Positions 32,175 through 41,100 of a stretch of DNA of 43,291 nt are shown here, piece by piece. This stretch comes from Sinorhizobium terangae. GTDB lineage: Bacteria > Pseudomonadota > Alphaproteobacteria > Rhizobiales > Rhizobiaceae. The notes under the pieces were generated by a model. It was not told the origin of the DNA. It did not search any database and saw nothing but the letters and a program-made list of their open reading frames with translations. Position numbers and translations under genes: made by a program. Each line of letters opens with the position of its first letter. Position 1 is the stretch's first letter. The DNA lies in the NCBI RefSeq assembly GCF_009601505.1, contig NZ_WITC01000129.1:1-43291 (forward strand). The letters run 5' to 3'.

Positions 32175-34070
32175 TCAGACAAGCACCTGCTCGCCGATCT
32201 CGACAACGCGGTTGGGCGGCAGGCTGAAGTAATCAGAAGGGTCGATCGCCGCATGCGACATCGCTATGAACAGCCGGTCCTGCCATCCGGGCAGGCCAGT
32301 ATCGGGGTCTGACACGAGCTTGCGCCGTCCAACAAAGAAGGACGTCGACATAATCTCGAATTTCAGCCCCGCTTTCCTGCACATTGCGAAGGCCTGTGAG
32401 ACGTTCTGCTCGTCCATGAAGCCAAAGTTGATGGTGAGCTTGCTGAACCGATTCGAAAGTCTCGTTAGCTCGATCCGATCGGTCTCAGGCACGAACGGAA
32501 CGCGACGGGTTCTAACGTGAAGGACGATATTCTGCGCGTGCAGCACATGATTGTGCTTGAGATTATGAAGCAGCACCGCGGGGGCCTTGTCCGGCACGCT
32601 CGCCAAAAAGACCGCCGTCCCTGGGACGTCCGAGGGAGCGTGTTCAGATTTTCGCTCGACCAGTCGTATGAACGCTTCCAGCGACATGTCGTTGCGGCCA
32701 ATCTTCTCCTTTACCAAGCGCGTGCCCTTCTGCCATGTCCACATCATCAGCATAATCGTGCCGGCGATCATGATGGGCACGTAGCCACCGTCGTGGACCT
32801 TCAGCAGGTTGGCCGCGAGAAAGATGCACTCGAGAACGAACAGGGGCAGGAGTACGCTTAGAGCAAAGATCATCGACCACCCCCACACCCATGTCAGGAA
32901 CGGGAATGCCAAGAGCGTGGTCACGACCATCGCCCCTGTGACCGAGATTCCATAGGCGGTGGCAAGCGCCTCCGAACTTCCGAAGATGATGACGAGCGTC
33001 AGTACGCCCATGAAAAGCAGCGAGTTGACGGATGGCACATAGATCTGGCCGGTCGTCGTTTGAGACGTGAAGCGTATCTCGAGGCGCGGCAGAAATCCGA
33101 GGTGGATCGCCTGGCGGGCCAGCGAGAAGGCGCCGGTTATGACCGCCTGACTGGCGATGATGGTCGCAAGTGTAGCCAGGATCACGATCGGCAGGAGCGC
33201 CCATTCCGGAAACATCAGAAAGAAAGGGTCCTCGATCGCCGTCGGCTGGGTGAGCACGAGTGCGCCCTGTCCGAGATAGTTGAGCGCAAGCGCCGGGAAT
33301 ACCACCAGAAACCATGCCGTCTGAATGGGTGTGCGCCCGAAGTGGCCGAGGTCGGCATAGAGGGCTTCCGCTCCGGTGACGGTTAGAAACACCGCGCCGA
33401 GAACGACCAGACCGACCAAACCCGCATGGGTAATGAAATCGAGCGCGTAGATTGGATTGAATGCATTGAGAATCGAGAAATCGTCACTGATGTGGGCGAT
33501 CCCGCCGAGCGCCATGGCGACGAACCAGACGAGGGTGATTGGGCCGAAGAACTTGGATACAGCGGCGGTACCCCTTGATTGCACGAGAAAGAGCGCCGCC
33601 AGGATCGTCACGGAGATCGGCAGGACGTAGTCCGAAAGAGCGGGCGTGACCAGCTTCAATCCCTCCACGGCCGAAAGCACGGAAAGTGCCGGCGTGATCA
33701 TCGCATCGCCAATGAAGAGGGCCGCGCCCGTCAGGCCCGCCAGAAACAGCAGCGCGATGCTGCCTTGTGCTTTCTTCATCAGGAGAGCGAGCAAAGAGAG
33801 AGTCCCGCCTTCGCCGTCATTGTCAGCGCGAAGAAGGAAGAGCACGTATTTCAGCGTCACGATGACCGTCAACGTCCAGATCATCAACGAAATCAACCCG
33901 ATGACTTCGTTTTCGTGCACGCCATCGTGCGCGAACGGCCGCAACGCCTCGCGAAAGGCGTAAAGCGGGCTGGTGCCGATATCGCCATAGACAACCCCGA
34001 TCGAGCCCACCAGGAGCGCGGCGAAGCGGCCGTGAGCTTTGTCGGGATGGCCGGCTTGTGTTGCTGTCAT
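32175..34070 (-). CDS. kup: Kup, low-affinity K+ transporter
   Basis: This 631-residue potassium uptake protein (KUP/HAK/KT family) probably imports K+ by proton symport. The N-terminus carries the hallmark SIGVVYGDIGTSPLYAFREAL (residues about 22-42), followed by about twelve membrane helices including GLTGAALFIGDAMITPALSV and the ALNYLGQGALVL segment. The C-terminal cytoplasmic domain (from about residue 460) contains PGTAVFLAS and HNLKHNHVLHAQN. Length is normal (E. coli 622). It is transcribed toward the kdp cluster, so the two K+ systems are convergent. Its own regulation is not visible; the ATG follows GAGG. Confidence 0.96.
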   Translation of the reverse strand: MTATQAGHPDKAHGRFAALLVGSIGVVYGDIGTSPLYAFREALRPFAHDGVHENEVIGLISLMIWTLTVIVTLKYVLFLLRADNDGEGGTLSLLALLMKKAQGSIALLFLAGLTGAALFIGDAMITPALSVLSAVEGLKLVTPALSDYVLPISVTILAALFLVQSRGTAAVSKFFGPITLVWFVAMALGGIAHISDDFSILNAFNPIYALDFITHAGLVGLVVLGAVFLTVTGAEALYADLGHFGRTPIQTAWFLVVFPALALNYLGQGALVLTQPTAIEDPFFLMFPEWALLPIVILATLATIIASQAVITGAFSLARQAIHLGFLPRLEIRFTSQTTTGQIYVPSVNSLLFMGVLTLVIIFGSSEALATAYGISVTGAMVVTTLLAFPFLTWVWGWSMIFALSVLLPLFVLECIFLAANLLKVHDGGYVPIMIAGTIMLMMWTWQKGTRLVKEKIGRNDMSLEAFIRLVERKSEHAPSDVPGTAVFLASVPDKAPAVLLHNLKHNHVLHAQNIVLHVRTRRVPFVPETDRIELTRLSNRFSKLTINFGFMDEQNVSQAFAMCRKAGLKFEIMSTSFFVGRRKLVSDPDTGLPGWQDRLFIAMSHAAIDPSDYFSLPPNRVVEIGEQVLV

Positions 34071-34426
34071 GAGGACCTCGGATTGGACTGCCAGGGATGT
34101 CGACCCCGTCGTGCATGGATGATATTCATGCCTCTACGGATACCGGTTCCCGGTCGGGGAAGATATTGCGGAAAAATCCGCAGTCAATGTCGCTGCGGCT
34201 GCGGTAACTTCCACCTATTGTCTTCATCCGAAGCGGCATTCGGCGGCTTCCTCGCAGGTGCTGTAAGTGATCGGTCTCCGGCAAAATTCCCTGCACCGCT
34301 CCGGAGTCCACTTTCACTCAGCACCGGAAATTCCCATCGTTGTCGGCGAGTGACCGCCACGGGTCGAATTTGGCCTTCCGCGCGCCGAGCTAGCGGCGCT
34401 TCTGTTCGAAGCGCCGCTATTGAGTA
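34071..34426. other. Non-coding leader upstream of kup
   Basis: No gene is recognised. A perfect 10-bp hairpin (34393-34417) marks the end of the integrase remnant. The rest should include the kup promoter, reading to the left. Confidence 0.45.
34393..34417 (-). terminator. GC-rich hairpin downstream of integrase remnant
   Basis: GCGGCGCTTC (34393-34402) and its exact reverse complement (34408-34417) pair across a 5-base loop. It lies ten bases beyond the stop of the minus-strand integrase remnant. No U-run follows on that strand, so a terminator role is only likely and not proven. Confidence 0.45.
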
Positions 34427-35006
34427 CTACAGCTCAACCTGCTCAGAGATGGCCAGGGCGTCGTCGACCTCGATCCCGAGGTACTGCACGGTGCTCTCCA
34501 GCTTTTTGTGGCCGAGCAAGAGCTGCCGGTCTTCTTGTAAATGTGCGCCGCCTTCGTCCGCCTCATCGAATGCGTGCCGTAGCGCTTGGGATCAAGCCCG
34601 ATGCTCGACACCCATCTTTCGACGATCCTGCTGTATTGCCGCGTCGACAGATGCGGCTTGGCGTGCACGCGGCTCGGAAACAGGTAATCCCTTTCCCCGC
34701 GCCTGCGACTTTCGATCCACGCAGTGACAGCCTCGCGCGTTTGATCGGTGATTCGAATTGCACGGGTCGGCCGGTCTTCTTCTGAATGATGATTGCCCGG
34801 TCGCGAACCCGTCCGCAAATCGCGACATCAGCAACTGAGATCGCGACCAGATCACAAGCGCGCAATTTGCTGTCGATCGCGAGATTGAACAGCGCCAGGT
34901 CGCGCACTGCACCCAACATCTGGAGGCGGGTTGGGATGGCCCAGACCTCCTTCGGCTTCAATGGGGGCTTCTGACCGATGATACGGCCCGAGTTCCAGCT
35001 AGACAT
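34427..35006 (-). pseudogene. Phage-type tyrosine integrase, frameshifted
   Basis: The gene starts at 35006 (MSSWNSGRIIGQKPPLKPKE) and follows a rhizobial plasmid/phage integrase family: LALFNLAIDSKLRACDLVAI with the first catalytic Arg, then a frameshift near 34750, IRITDQTREAVTAWIESRR, RVHAKPHLSTRQYSRIVERW, the HSMRRTKA box, and a second disruption near 34525 that also loses about five residues, then LLLGHKKLESTVQYLGIEVD with the nucleophile Tyr and a stop at 34427. Two frame changes make it inactive. A second-copy recombinase remnant is consistent with past integration into this region. Confidence 0.8.
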
Positions 35007-35441
35007 AGCCTTCCTCCCAAAAGCCACCCCCCACACCGCAGCGCTCAACCTTCAAGCGGGCGGATCGTACTTCGAGAAGGATTTTTCGGGTGGTGACCAG
35101 TCGTCTGCTGTGGTTAGCCCGAATGGCCGAGATGCGGACTGAGCGGTCATCGCAAAGCCGATTGCCGAATGACGTGTTTGGGGCCGTTTGCAGACTGGCA
35201 GCTTCCGGGTTCACAACGGCGATTGCAGACGTTCAACCTGCTGGGATTGAGGTCGCGAACGAGCCCAATCCGGTCCTTCCAGGTGTCGCCGTCAGCGGCA
35301 CAAGTGGGTGGAACCTGATCATCCCCTGCCACTGACGCCAATGACCACAAAGCTCTTCGGCTCGCCCTGTCGCATTGGATGCTGCTTGACGGCGTGCAGG
35401 CGGCGGTGAAATTATCGTGCGTTCCCGATGAGGACTGTGAC
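35007..35441. other. Non-coding stretch upstream of methyltransferase gene
   Basis: Overlapping open frames exist on both strands, but none shows a family pattern. No terminal repeats are evident. Confidence 0.4.
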
Positions 35442-36236
35442 ATGGCAACGTTCGTGGCGACAAACCCCGAAGCCTATGAAGCTTATGTTGGGCGAGGCAG
35501 TCAGCGTCTCGCCCCGGCCTTCGTACGCTTCGCCGGTGTTTCAGCCAACGAGCGAGTCCTAGACGTCGGCTGTGGCACGGGGCATTTGACACGTGCAATC
35601 GCGGCAGCGAATGCGCGAGCAACCGGTATCGATCTGTCAATGTCATATGTGGATTTCGCGCGACGTATGACTGCCGACGAGAAGGTCGTTTTTGACATTG
35701 GTGATGCCCTTGATCTGCCGTACTCAGATGGCGTTTTTGACCGCGCGCTGTCCATGCTCGCTCTTGATTTGCTGCCCGACGCGGCCCGAGGCCTACGCGA
35801 ATTCTGTCGGGTTACGCGGCCAGGAGGCACTGTGGCAGTAGTCGTCAACAACTTCCGCTGCGGCTGGACGCCGTTCAGTTTAGTTTGGGACGCGGCGGCG
35901 GTGCTCGATCCTGACGGCGCAGCGATGCGCGATGAAATGGTATCCAAGCCGCTGGGTTGGCCTGGCGGGCTCGCAAGACTGTTCGGTGTGGTCGGTTTCG
36001 CGAATGTGGTGGAAGAACCGCTCGGCGCGATCTTCGAGTACCAGTCGTTCGGAGACTATTGGTCCTGCTTTCTCACGGGGCAGGGAAAGACCGGCAGCTA
36101 TGTCACGAACCTTGAGGGCGCGCAACGCAGCGAATTGGAGCGCCACGTCAAGACAGCCTATCTTTGTGGCATGGTGGACGGTCCACGCGCCTTTGCCACC
36201 TCGTTCTGGGCTGTTCGCGGCGAGGTTCCAACTTAG
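35442..36236 (+). CDS. Class I SAM-dependent methyltransferase
   Basis: This 264-residue methyltransferase of the Methyltransf_11 type has motif I VLDVGCGTGH at residues 39-48, the acidic end of beta-2 in TGIDLS, motif II near DIGDALDLPYSDGVFD and motif III FCRVTRPGGTVAVVV. The methyl acceptor is unknown; a C-terminal helical part with EYQSFGDYWSCFLTGQG may shape the substrate pocket. The ATG at 35442 is used because upstream residues in that frame are unlike the family. It appears monocistronic. Confidence 0.9.
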   Translation: MATFVATNPEAYEAYVGRGSQRLAPAFVRFAGVSANERVLDVGCGTGHLTRAIAAANARATGIDLSMSYVDFARRMTADEKVVFDIGDALDLPYSDGVFDRALSMLALDLLPDAARGLREFCRVTRPGGTVAVVVNNFRCGWTPFSLVWDAAAVLDPDGAAMRDEMVSKPLGWPGGLARLFGVVGFANVVEEPLGAIFEYQSFGDYWSCFLTGQGKTGSYVTNLEGAQRSELERHVKTAYLCGMVDGPRAFATSFWAVRGEVPT

Positions 36237-36447
36237 CGGTAGTTCGGCGCAGCTGAATTCGTGGCATCCAGATCGAGCGCAAAGTAGCGGTCTTGCCTGT
36301 CTTATTTTGATGTCCGCTTCGGGCTCAATCGAGCCACTCACATGGCTAGTCACCGAGCGCTGCAAAGGATCGATTCTTCCAGTCAGCGCCGATCTGGGTG
36401 ACCGGGGGCGAGGTCAGCTTCCCAGCTCTGCTATTTCAAGCGCCATT

Positions 36448-36845
36448 TCAGCGGATGTCATTCCTAGCCCCAGCAGCAAGGACGCGAAGCTGCGGGCCGG
36501 TCAGATCACCCCCGAAGATGCATCCCGCCTTCTCTAGATCCTTGCCGCCGCCATTGCCGCAGATGGGCGCGACGCGGCCGCCTTGGCATCGGGACACGAT
36601 AAATATGGGCAAGCCTGCGGAGATTATATCGGCGACGGCGTCCGCGACGCTTGGCGTAGCGTTTCCGCGGCCGAACCCCTCGAGAACGATCGGCCTTCGC
36701 ACCGCTTCGGGCCGAACAACCGACAGGCTTGTCGTTAGTGACCACCAGATCGGCCAGGTATGCGCTTTCCTCTATTGTGTCGGTGCCGTGTGTCACCACG
36801 ACGCCACTGCACGCCTCTTCCGCAATGCAGACATTCTGCCTGAAC
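36448..36845 (-). pseudogene. L-asparaginase remnant with internal deletion
   Basis: On the minus strand, directly after the DJ-1 stop, the frame encodes KFRQNVCIAEEACSGVVVTH with the asparaginase motif THGTDTIEES and AYLADLVVTNDKP. A frame change and a large internal loss follow, then IVLEGFGRGNATPSVADAV, SRCQGGRVAPICGNGGGKDL and FGGDLTGPQLR, which match the asparaginase C-terminus. The first catalytic threonine region and the middle of the protein are missing. It is a relic, not an enzyme. Confidence 0.75.
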
Positions 36846-37520
36846 TTATAGAGTCGTCACATTCAACCCGGGAGACGGTGCGGCGTCGTCCGAAGATGCC
36901 GTCACCATGCGAATGGCCGAGTTGGCTGCGTTCGGATGATACCGCCAATCATACTCCATGTACGTTGCTGTCTCAGTTGCCTGTTCAAGCCCATGCAGTT
37001 CGGCGACGAGGTAGAGTGCAGCGTCGATCCCGGCGGAAATGCCAGCCGAGAGGACAACCTTTCCATTGTCGACAACCCTCACGTCCGGAAGAACATTCGC
37101 GGTCGGAGCATCCACCTGGAGTTCCGCAAGGGCTCCACGATGCGTGGTCGCATGCAATCCGTCCAACAAGCCGGCCTTGGCAAGCAGCAGCGCACCAGAA
37201 CATACCGACAATACCCGCTCAGCCTGGCCAGCATGCTGGCGAACGAAATCCAGAACTGAAGGATTGTGCTTCTCCCGGCGCGTTCCGAAACCTCCTGGAA
37301 CCACAAGGATGTCCGTGGTGGGGCAGTCGCGGAAGCTATAGTCCGGATTGATGCTGAGGTTGTTCCGGGCCAGGACAGGCTTGCTTTCCCGGGCCACGGT
37401 GTAGACGTCGAAGAGGCGCTTGCCTTCCCGTTGCCCCGTTACTCCAAACACTTCGAAAGGCCCTGCGAAGTCCATCACTTCTACGTTGTCGAACAACAGA
37501 ACGGCGACTCGTCGTGTCAT
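36846..37520 (-). CDS. DJ-1/PfpI-family protein
   Basis: This 224-residue flavodoxin-like protein, of the type that includes isonitrile hydratases and the sensor half of GlxA regulators, lacks a C-terminal AraC domain. It has AVLLFDNVEVMDFAGPFEVFG at the N-terminus, VVPGGFGTRRE, and the nucleophile elbow VLSVCSGALLLAKAG with Cys107 followed by THRGAL. The catalytic chemistry (hydratase, glyoxalase or chaperone-like) cannot be assigned. The ATG at 37520 follows GGGAG. An upstream extension of the frame is not family-like. Confidence 0.88.
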   Translation of the reverse strand: MTRRVAVLLFDNVEVMDFAGPFEVFGVTGQREGKRLFDVYTVARESKPVLARNNLSINPDYSFRDCPTTDILVVPGGFGTRREKHNPSVLDFVRQHAGQAERVLSVCSGALLLAKAGLLDGLHATTHRGALAELQVDAPTANVLPDVRVVDNGKVVLSAGISAGIDAALYLVAELHGLEQATETATYMEYDWRYHPNAANSAIRMVTASSDDAAPSPGLNVTTL

Positions 37521-37847
37521 TTCGCTCCCCCTGTTCCGGCCGTGCGGTCCGGGAGGGGAAATATAGCACACAGGTGGCTGCTCAGACAGATCGTAAGGAC
37601 TGCTTCGGCGCAACCACGACCTCCTGCGTGATCGCCTGGAAGGTCTGCATTCAGGCAGCAGCGAAGCTGATTTCTGCGTCCGATTCGGGGCGCGAAGCTG
37701 CCAAGATCTCCCATCGGCCCTAATCGGGCAGCGAGATTGTATTTGACTGCTCCCCAAGGTTTCATGCGGCAAGCATCCGTTTTCTGCCTGCAGCAAAATT
37801 CCGATGTCCCCTGCCTGCAACAGCCATCGTATGGGAGGCTAGCCAGT

Positions 37848-38690
37848 ATGAAAGATGTCGTCGCGTTGGTTACGGGCGCAAGCCGCGGTGTCGGCCGCGG
37901 GATTGCGCTGTCGCTGCTCGCCGAGGGAGCCACGGTCCACGTTACCGGCAGGTCCCGTTCCGATGCGGAAGCAAGCCTGGGAGGTAAGCGCGCGGGATCG
38001 CTGGAGGGGCTTGCGCTTGAGGCTGCGGCATTACCCGGACGACTGGTCGTTCATCATTGCGACCACAGCAACGACGCCGAAACCGAGCGCGTGGCTGAAG
38101 AGATCAGGGCCGCCAACAGTCTGGACATTCTGGTGAACAATGCATGGCCCGGCTATGAAAACATGGTCGAGGATGGCGATTTTACTTGGCCGCGCCCTTT
38201 CTGGGAGCAGCCCGTCTGGCGGTGGGACGCAATGATCGGCACCGCGCTGAGGGCGGCTTTCATGATGTCGCGCGCAGTGGCGCCGACGATGATCTCGACG
38301 CAGCGCGGTCTGATCGTCAATATTTCGTTCTGGGCAGCTCAATTCTACGACGGCAACGCGATCTACGGCATGGCCAAAGCCGCCGCCGACAAGATGGCCG
38401 CGGACTTCGCACATGAACTGCGTCCACATAAAGTCGCCGCCGTCGCACTCTATCCCGGGCTGGTACGCACCGAAGCCGTCATGCAGAACGCCGAATATTT
38501 CGACTTGTCCAACTCCGAATCCCCGAGGTTCATCGGCCATGTCATCGCCGGACTTTGGCGGGACCCTGCGCTGATGTCGAAATCCGGGCGTGTCCTGGTC
38601 GCGGCAGAGCTGGCTCGGGAGTATGACATTGCCGACGTCGACGGCTACAGACCTGTTCCCCTCAGCCCGGCGGACTTTGTGAAAAGCTGA
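37848..38690 (+). CDS. SDR-family oxidoreductase (DHRS1-like)
   Basis: This 280-residue short-chain dehydrogenase resembles the DHRS1 group, which is longer than classical SDRs. It has TGASRGVGRGIA near residues 9-20, DILVNNAWPG, a long insertion with EQPVWRWDAM, and catalytic Tyr173 and Lys177 in NAIYGMAKAAADKMA, then ALYPGLVRTEAVM. The C-terminal part ends in the DVDGYRPVPL segment seen in that subfamily. The substrate is unknown. The ATG at 37848 has a GGGAGG site ten bases upstream. It is divergent from the DJ-1 gene. Confidence 0.92.
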   Translation: MKDVVALVTGASRGVGRGIALSLLAEGATVHVTGRSRSDAEASLGGKRAGSLEGLALEAAALPGRLVVHHCDHSNDAETERVAEEIRAANSLDILVNNAWPGYENMVEDGDFTWPRPFWEQPVWRWDAMIGTALRAAFMMSRAVAPTMISTQRGLIVNISFWAAQFYDGNAIYGMAKAAADKMAADFAHELRPHKVAAVALYPGLVRTEAVMQNAEYFDLSNSESPRFIGHVIAGLWRDPALMSKSGRVLVAAELAREYDIADVDGYRPVPLSPADFVKS

Positions 38691-39114
38691 ATTCGTGTCG
38701 GTCTTTTCAACGACCCGGTTAGTCGGCTGATCTTTCAAACAGTTCGTGGAAAACCTTGGCGCTCCGCCGAGGCGATCTTGCACGTCAATTTTCTCCTGGC
38801 TCCGTCTGCCGTGGCATGGAGCCACGCTCTTTGGAGACGTGATGCCGCTTGCAAGACGATGTCTGCTTTCAGGCAGGCGCGTGCCGGCCTCTATGACCGA
38901 AGTGGGGGCGTTTCCGGACGAAGTCCGACGACGGATGAAGCAGACGGCGAATGCCTTCAGCCCCGGTCCTTGCGGGCGATGCATTCGCATCGACATCTGA
39001 AATAACGGCGTCCGGAGTGCCTACTCAGCGTGCCAAAGGGGGCGGCCAAATCGAAGGGCCTGCGGCTCCTCGTGTTGCCCCGTTCAAGTCAGCACCACCT
39101 ACTCTGCGCAGATG
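38691..39114. other. Non-coding stretch
   Basis: No gene with family character is recognised. It separates the convergent SDR and pectate-lyase-like genes. Confidence 0.4.
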
Positions 39115-40554
39115 TCAGGGCGGCGTAATCGTTTGATGACGTTCGTCGAGATATCGCTCAAGCCATGTATAGCCGGCATACGTGCCCGATGGGACGATAT
39201 TGTTTCGATCGGCTGCATTGGTCGTGCTGAGACCGTTTGCCTGCTCAAAGCTGTTCGGCATTCCGTCGTTGTCGCTATCGGTCGGCGGTGACCCCCCGGT
39301 GATCACGGGGAAAGAGGCCGATGTCGTATAAATCGGGTTGGTGGCAGGGGCCGTCGACACATTGCTGACAAAGCCGATCCACCTCGCGTCCAGGCTATCG
39401 CGGGGAAAGGCCCCGACTTGTTGCGTCAGGTGACTCTTGAGCGTCGCCGTGCTGTTGGCCGGGGCACTCAGCGCTCCGATGGGAGCAGCCCTGCTTGTTT
39501 CGGTGCACGGCGCCACCGGGCTGATCTGCGTCAGTCGGCACTGGGGGATGGCCGGCGAACCCAGGAGCACGTTGTCGTTGCCGGTACCCGTCCCAACCGG
39601 CGCATACCACCTGTTCGTGGCAGCCGTCTCGTTGCTTTGGTTGACGAGCGCGATCGGGCCCGTCGATTTCGGACCGCGCTCCATGATGTTGGCTGCGACA
39701 TTCGCGCAGGTGCCGACGTTGTTCGCGTCAGGGTGATCGTCGACAACCATGATGCCGAACTCGCCCGGGTTCGAGATCAAGTTATTGATGACGTCATGCA
39801 CCCGTTCGTTCGCGGTGCCGCATCCCACCGATTTCAACGCCGGATTGCGCCACCGATGCGCGCTGATGATATTGCGCCAGAGAGTGGTCTTGCCGCAGTC
39901 TCCCCGGTGCTGATCTGAGCAGATGAGGGGACCATAATCATGATGTGAGGGGGAAAGCGGGTAGGCGAACAGGCTGTATGCGATCGTGATGTTCTTACCG
40001 CTCTGAAACGAGTACATTGCTTGGTCGGAACCGTACCCGACCGACATGTGGTCGAGGTAGATGTTCTGCGGATCCACTGTGCCTGCCTTCTCGATGCCGA
40101 TTCCGCTCCGACTGCCCCGTGTGCTCGCCCATGCGGCCTCGTTCCCCGGGCGCACGCGCAGGTGCCTCAGAAACACGTTGCTGGCCAGGATGCGAATGGG
40201 GGTCTTCGCGGCAGTCGCAGCGATGCCGGACTTCAGGCGGATCTGGATGCCGCCCGGGCTTGTCTGACCCGCCACCGTCAGGGCGCCACTGCTTACAACG
40301 ATCGGAGACGCAAGCTGGATCGTTCCGCTCACCCTGAACACGCAGGTGCGGGCCCCGGTCGCCTGCATGCAGGCCCGAAGACTGCCCGTCCCGCTGTCTG
40401 CCGTGTTCGTAACAATGAAGACGGCGCCGCCGCGCCCGCCGCTCGTGGCCCTGCCGGCGCCCGAAGCGCCCGGAAACGTGTCGAGCGCTTGTGCGGACTG
40501 CACAGTCGCAAGGAAAAACGCGATCAACGACGCAGCACCGCGAAACGACCTCAT
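39115..40554 (-). CDS. Secreted pectate-lyase-like protein
   Basis: This 479-residue exported protein begins with a Sec signal peptide (MRSFRGAASLIAFFLATVQ, cleavage predicted after SAQA). The mature part has the parallel beta-helix pattern of pectate lyases: GGRGGAVFIVTNTADSGTGSLR at the start, FRVSGTIQLASPIVVSSG, LDHMSVGYGSDQAM, and a WRNIISAHRWRNPAL segment. Near the C-terminus, DSDNDGMPNSFEQANGL is a calcium-binding thrombospondin type 3-like motif. Such enzymes cleave plant polygalacturonan by beta-elimination, which would fit a plant-associated bacterium. Catalytic Arg/Lys residues cannot be fixed without alignment. It appears intact and monocistronic. Confidence 0.88.
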   Translation of the reverse strand: MRSFRGAASLIAFFLATVQSAQALDTFPGASGAGRATSGGRGGAVFIVTNTADSGTGSLRACMQATGARTCVFRVSGTIQLASPIVVSSGALTVAGQTSPGGIQIRLKSGIAATAAKTPIRILASNVFLRHLRVRPGNEAAWASTRGSRSGIGIEKAGTVDPQNIYLDHMSVGYGSDQAMYSFQSGKNITIAYSLFAYPLSPSHHDYGPLICSDQHRGDCGKTTLWRNIISAHRWRNPALKSVGCGTANERVHDVINNLISNPGEFGIMVVDDHPDANNVGTCANVAANIMERGPKSTGPIALVNQSNETAATNRWYAPVGTGTGNDNVLLGSPAIPQCRLTQISPVAPCTETSRAAPIGALSAPANSTATLKSHLTQQVGAFPRDSLDARWIGFVSNVSTAPATNPIYTTSASFPVITGGSPPTDSDNDGMPNSFEQANGLSTTNAADRNNIVPSGTYAGYTWLERYLDERHQTITPP

Positions 40555-40717
40555 CGTTGCACCCTCGATCGTCTAACTGCCGTTTACGCCTTAGGTGTTA
40601 CAACCGAGAGGCCGTAGGGTGCTCATTGCACAGGTTGCAGTCAAGGATTAGGAGCGTCGCCCAAACGAGTTACCGTGCGTGAACCGGCCAGCGCATGCCG
40701 TGGTGTTGATACGCGGG

Positions 40718-40969
40718 TTAGGACGTAGAGATCAAACAGAATGGATGGTTTCGGGTCGCGGGCGCTGCAAGCACGAAGAGCGATACCGCAGCAATGCGCC
40801 AATCGGCGCCGGAATGGGCGACCGCAACGATGGCAGCAGACATCACTTGGAGAAAGACGCCAATCAACAATAGCCGCGGTCGAAATTGGATCCGCGACAG
40901 TGCGTAAGCAGCGAGCGCGCCGGCTGTGACAGCCAGTGCCGTAGAAATGGCGGCGACGATGAGAGAGTT
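40718..40969 (-). pseudogene. MalG-type ABC permease fragment
   Basis: Eighty-four codons on the minus strand contain NSLIVAAISTALAVTAGALA and AYALSRIQFRPRLLLIGV, which match the segment after the periplasmic loop in MalG-like permeases (helix plus AYALSR motif). There is no start, and both flanks of the gene are missing. It is a relic, unrelated to the intact operon at 11373. Confidence 0.6.
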
Positions 40970-40974
40970 GCCCT

Positions 40975-41079
40975 ACTGTCTTGCCCGCTGCCCAACGCGA
41001 ACAGGAACTGGTCGGCGCCGCCGGTGAAGGTGGCATCGCCGTACAACTGATCGCTTCCCGTGCCACCAACAAGAAGCTA
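40975..41079 (-). pseudogene. RTX-type repeat fragment
   Basis: About 35 codons encode GGTGSDQLYGDATFTGGADQ and FLFALGSGQD, a partial pair of RTX/calcium-binding nonapeptide-like repeats as in secreted hemolysin-type proteins. The frame lies immediately 3' of the permease fragment and has no start or continuation. Relic. Confidence 0.5.
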
Positions 41080-41100
41080 TCGGCTGACCGCAGAACGCCC

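Noticed and set aside
35090..35335. Short ORF before the methyltransferase gene
   Set aside because: No RBS, no recognisable family features, and a competing open frame on the opposite strand.
36398..37351. Plus-strand ORF across the asparaginase and DJ-1 region
   Set aside because: It is the shadow of the DJ-1 gene and asparaginase remnant on the other strand.
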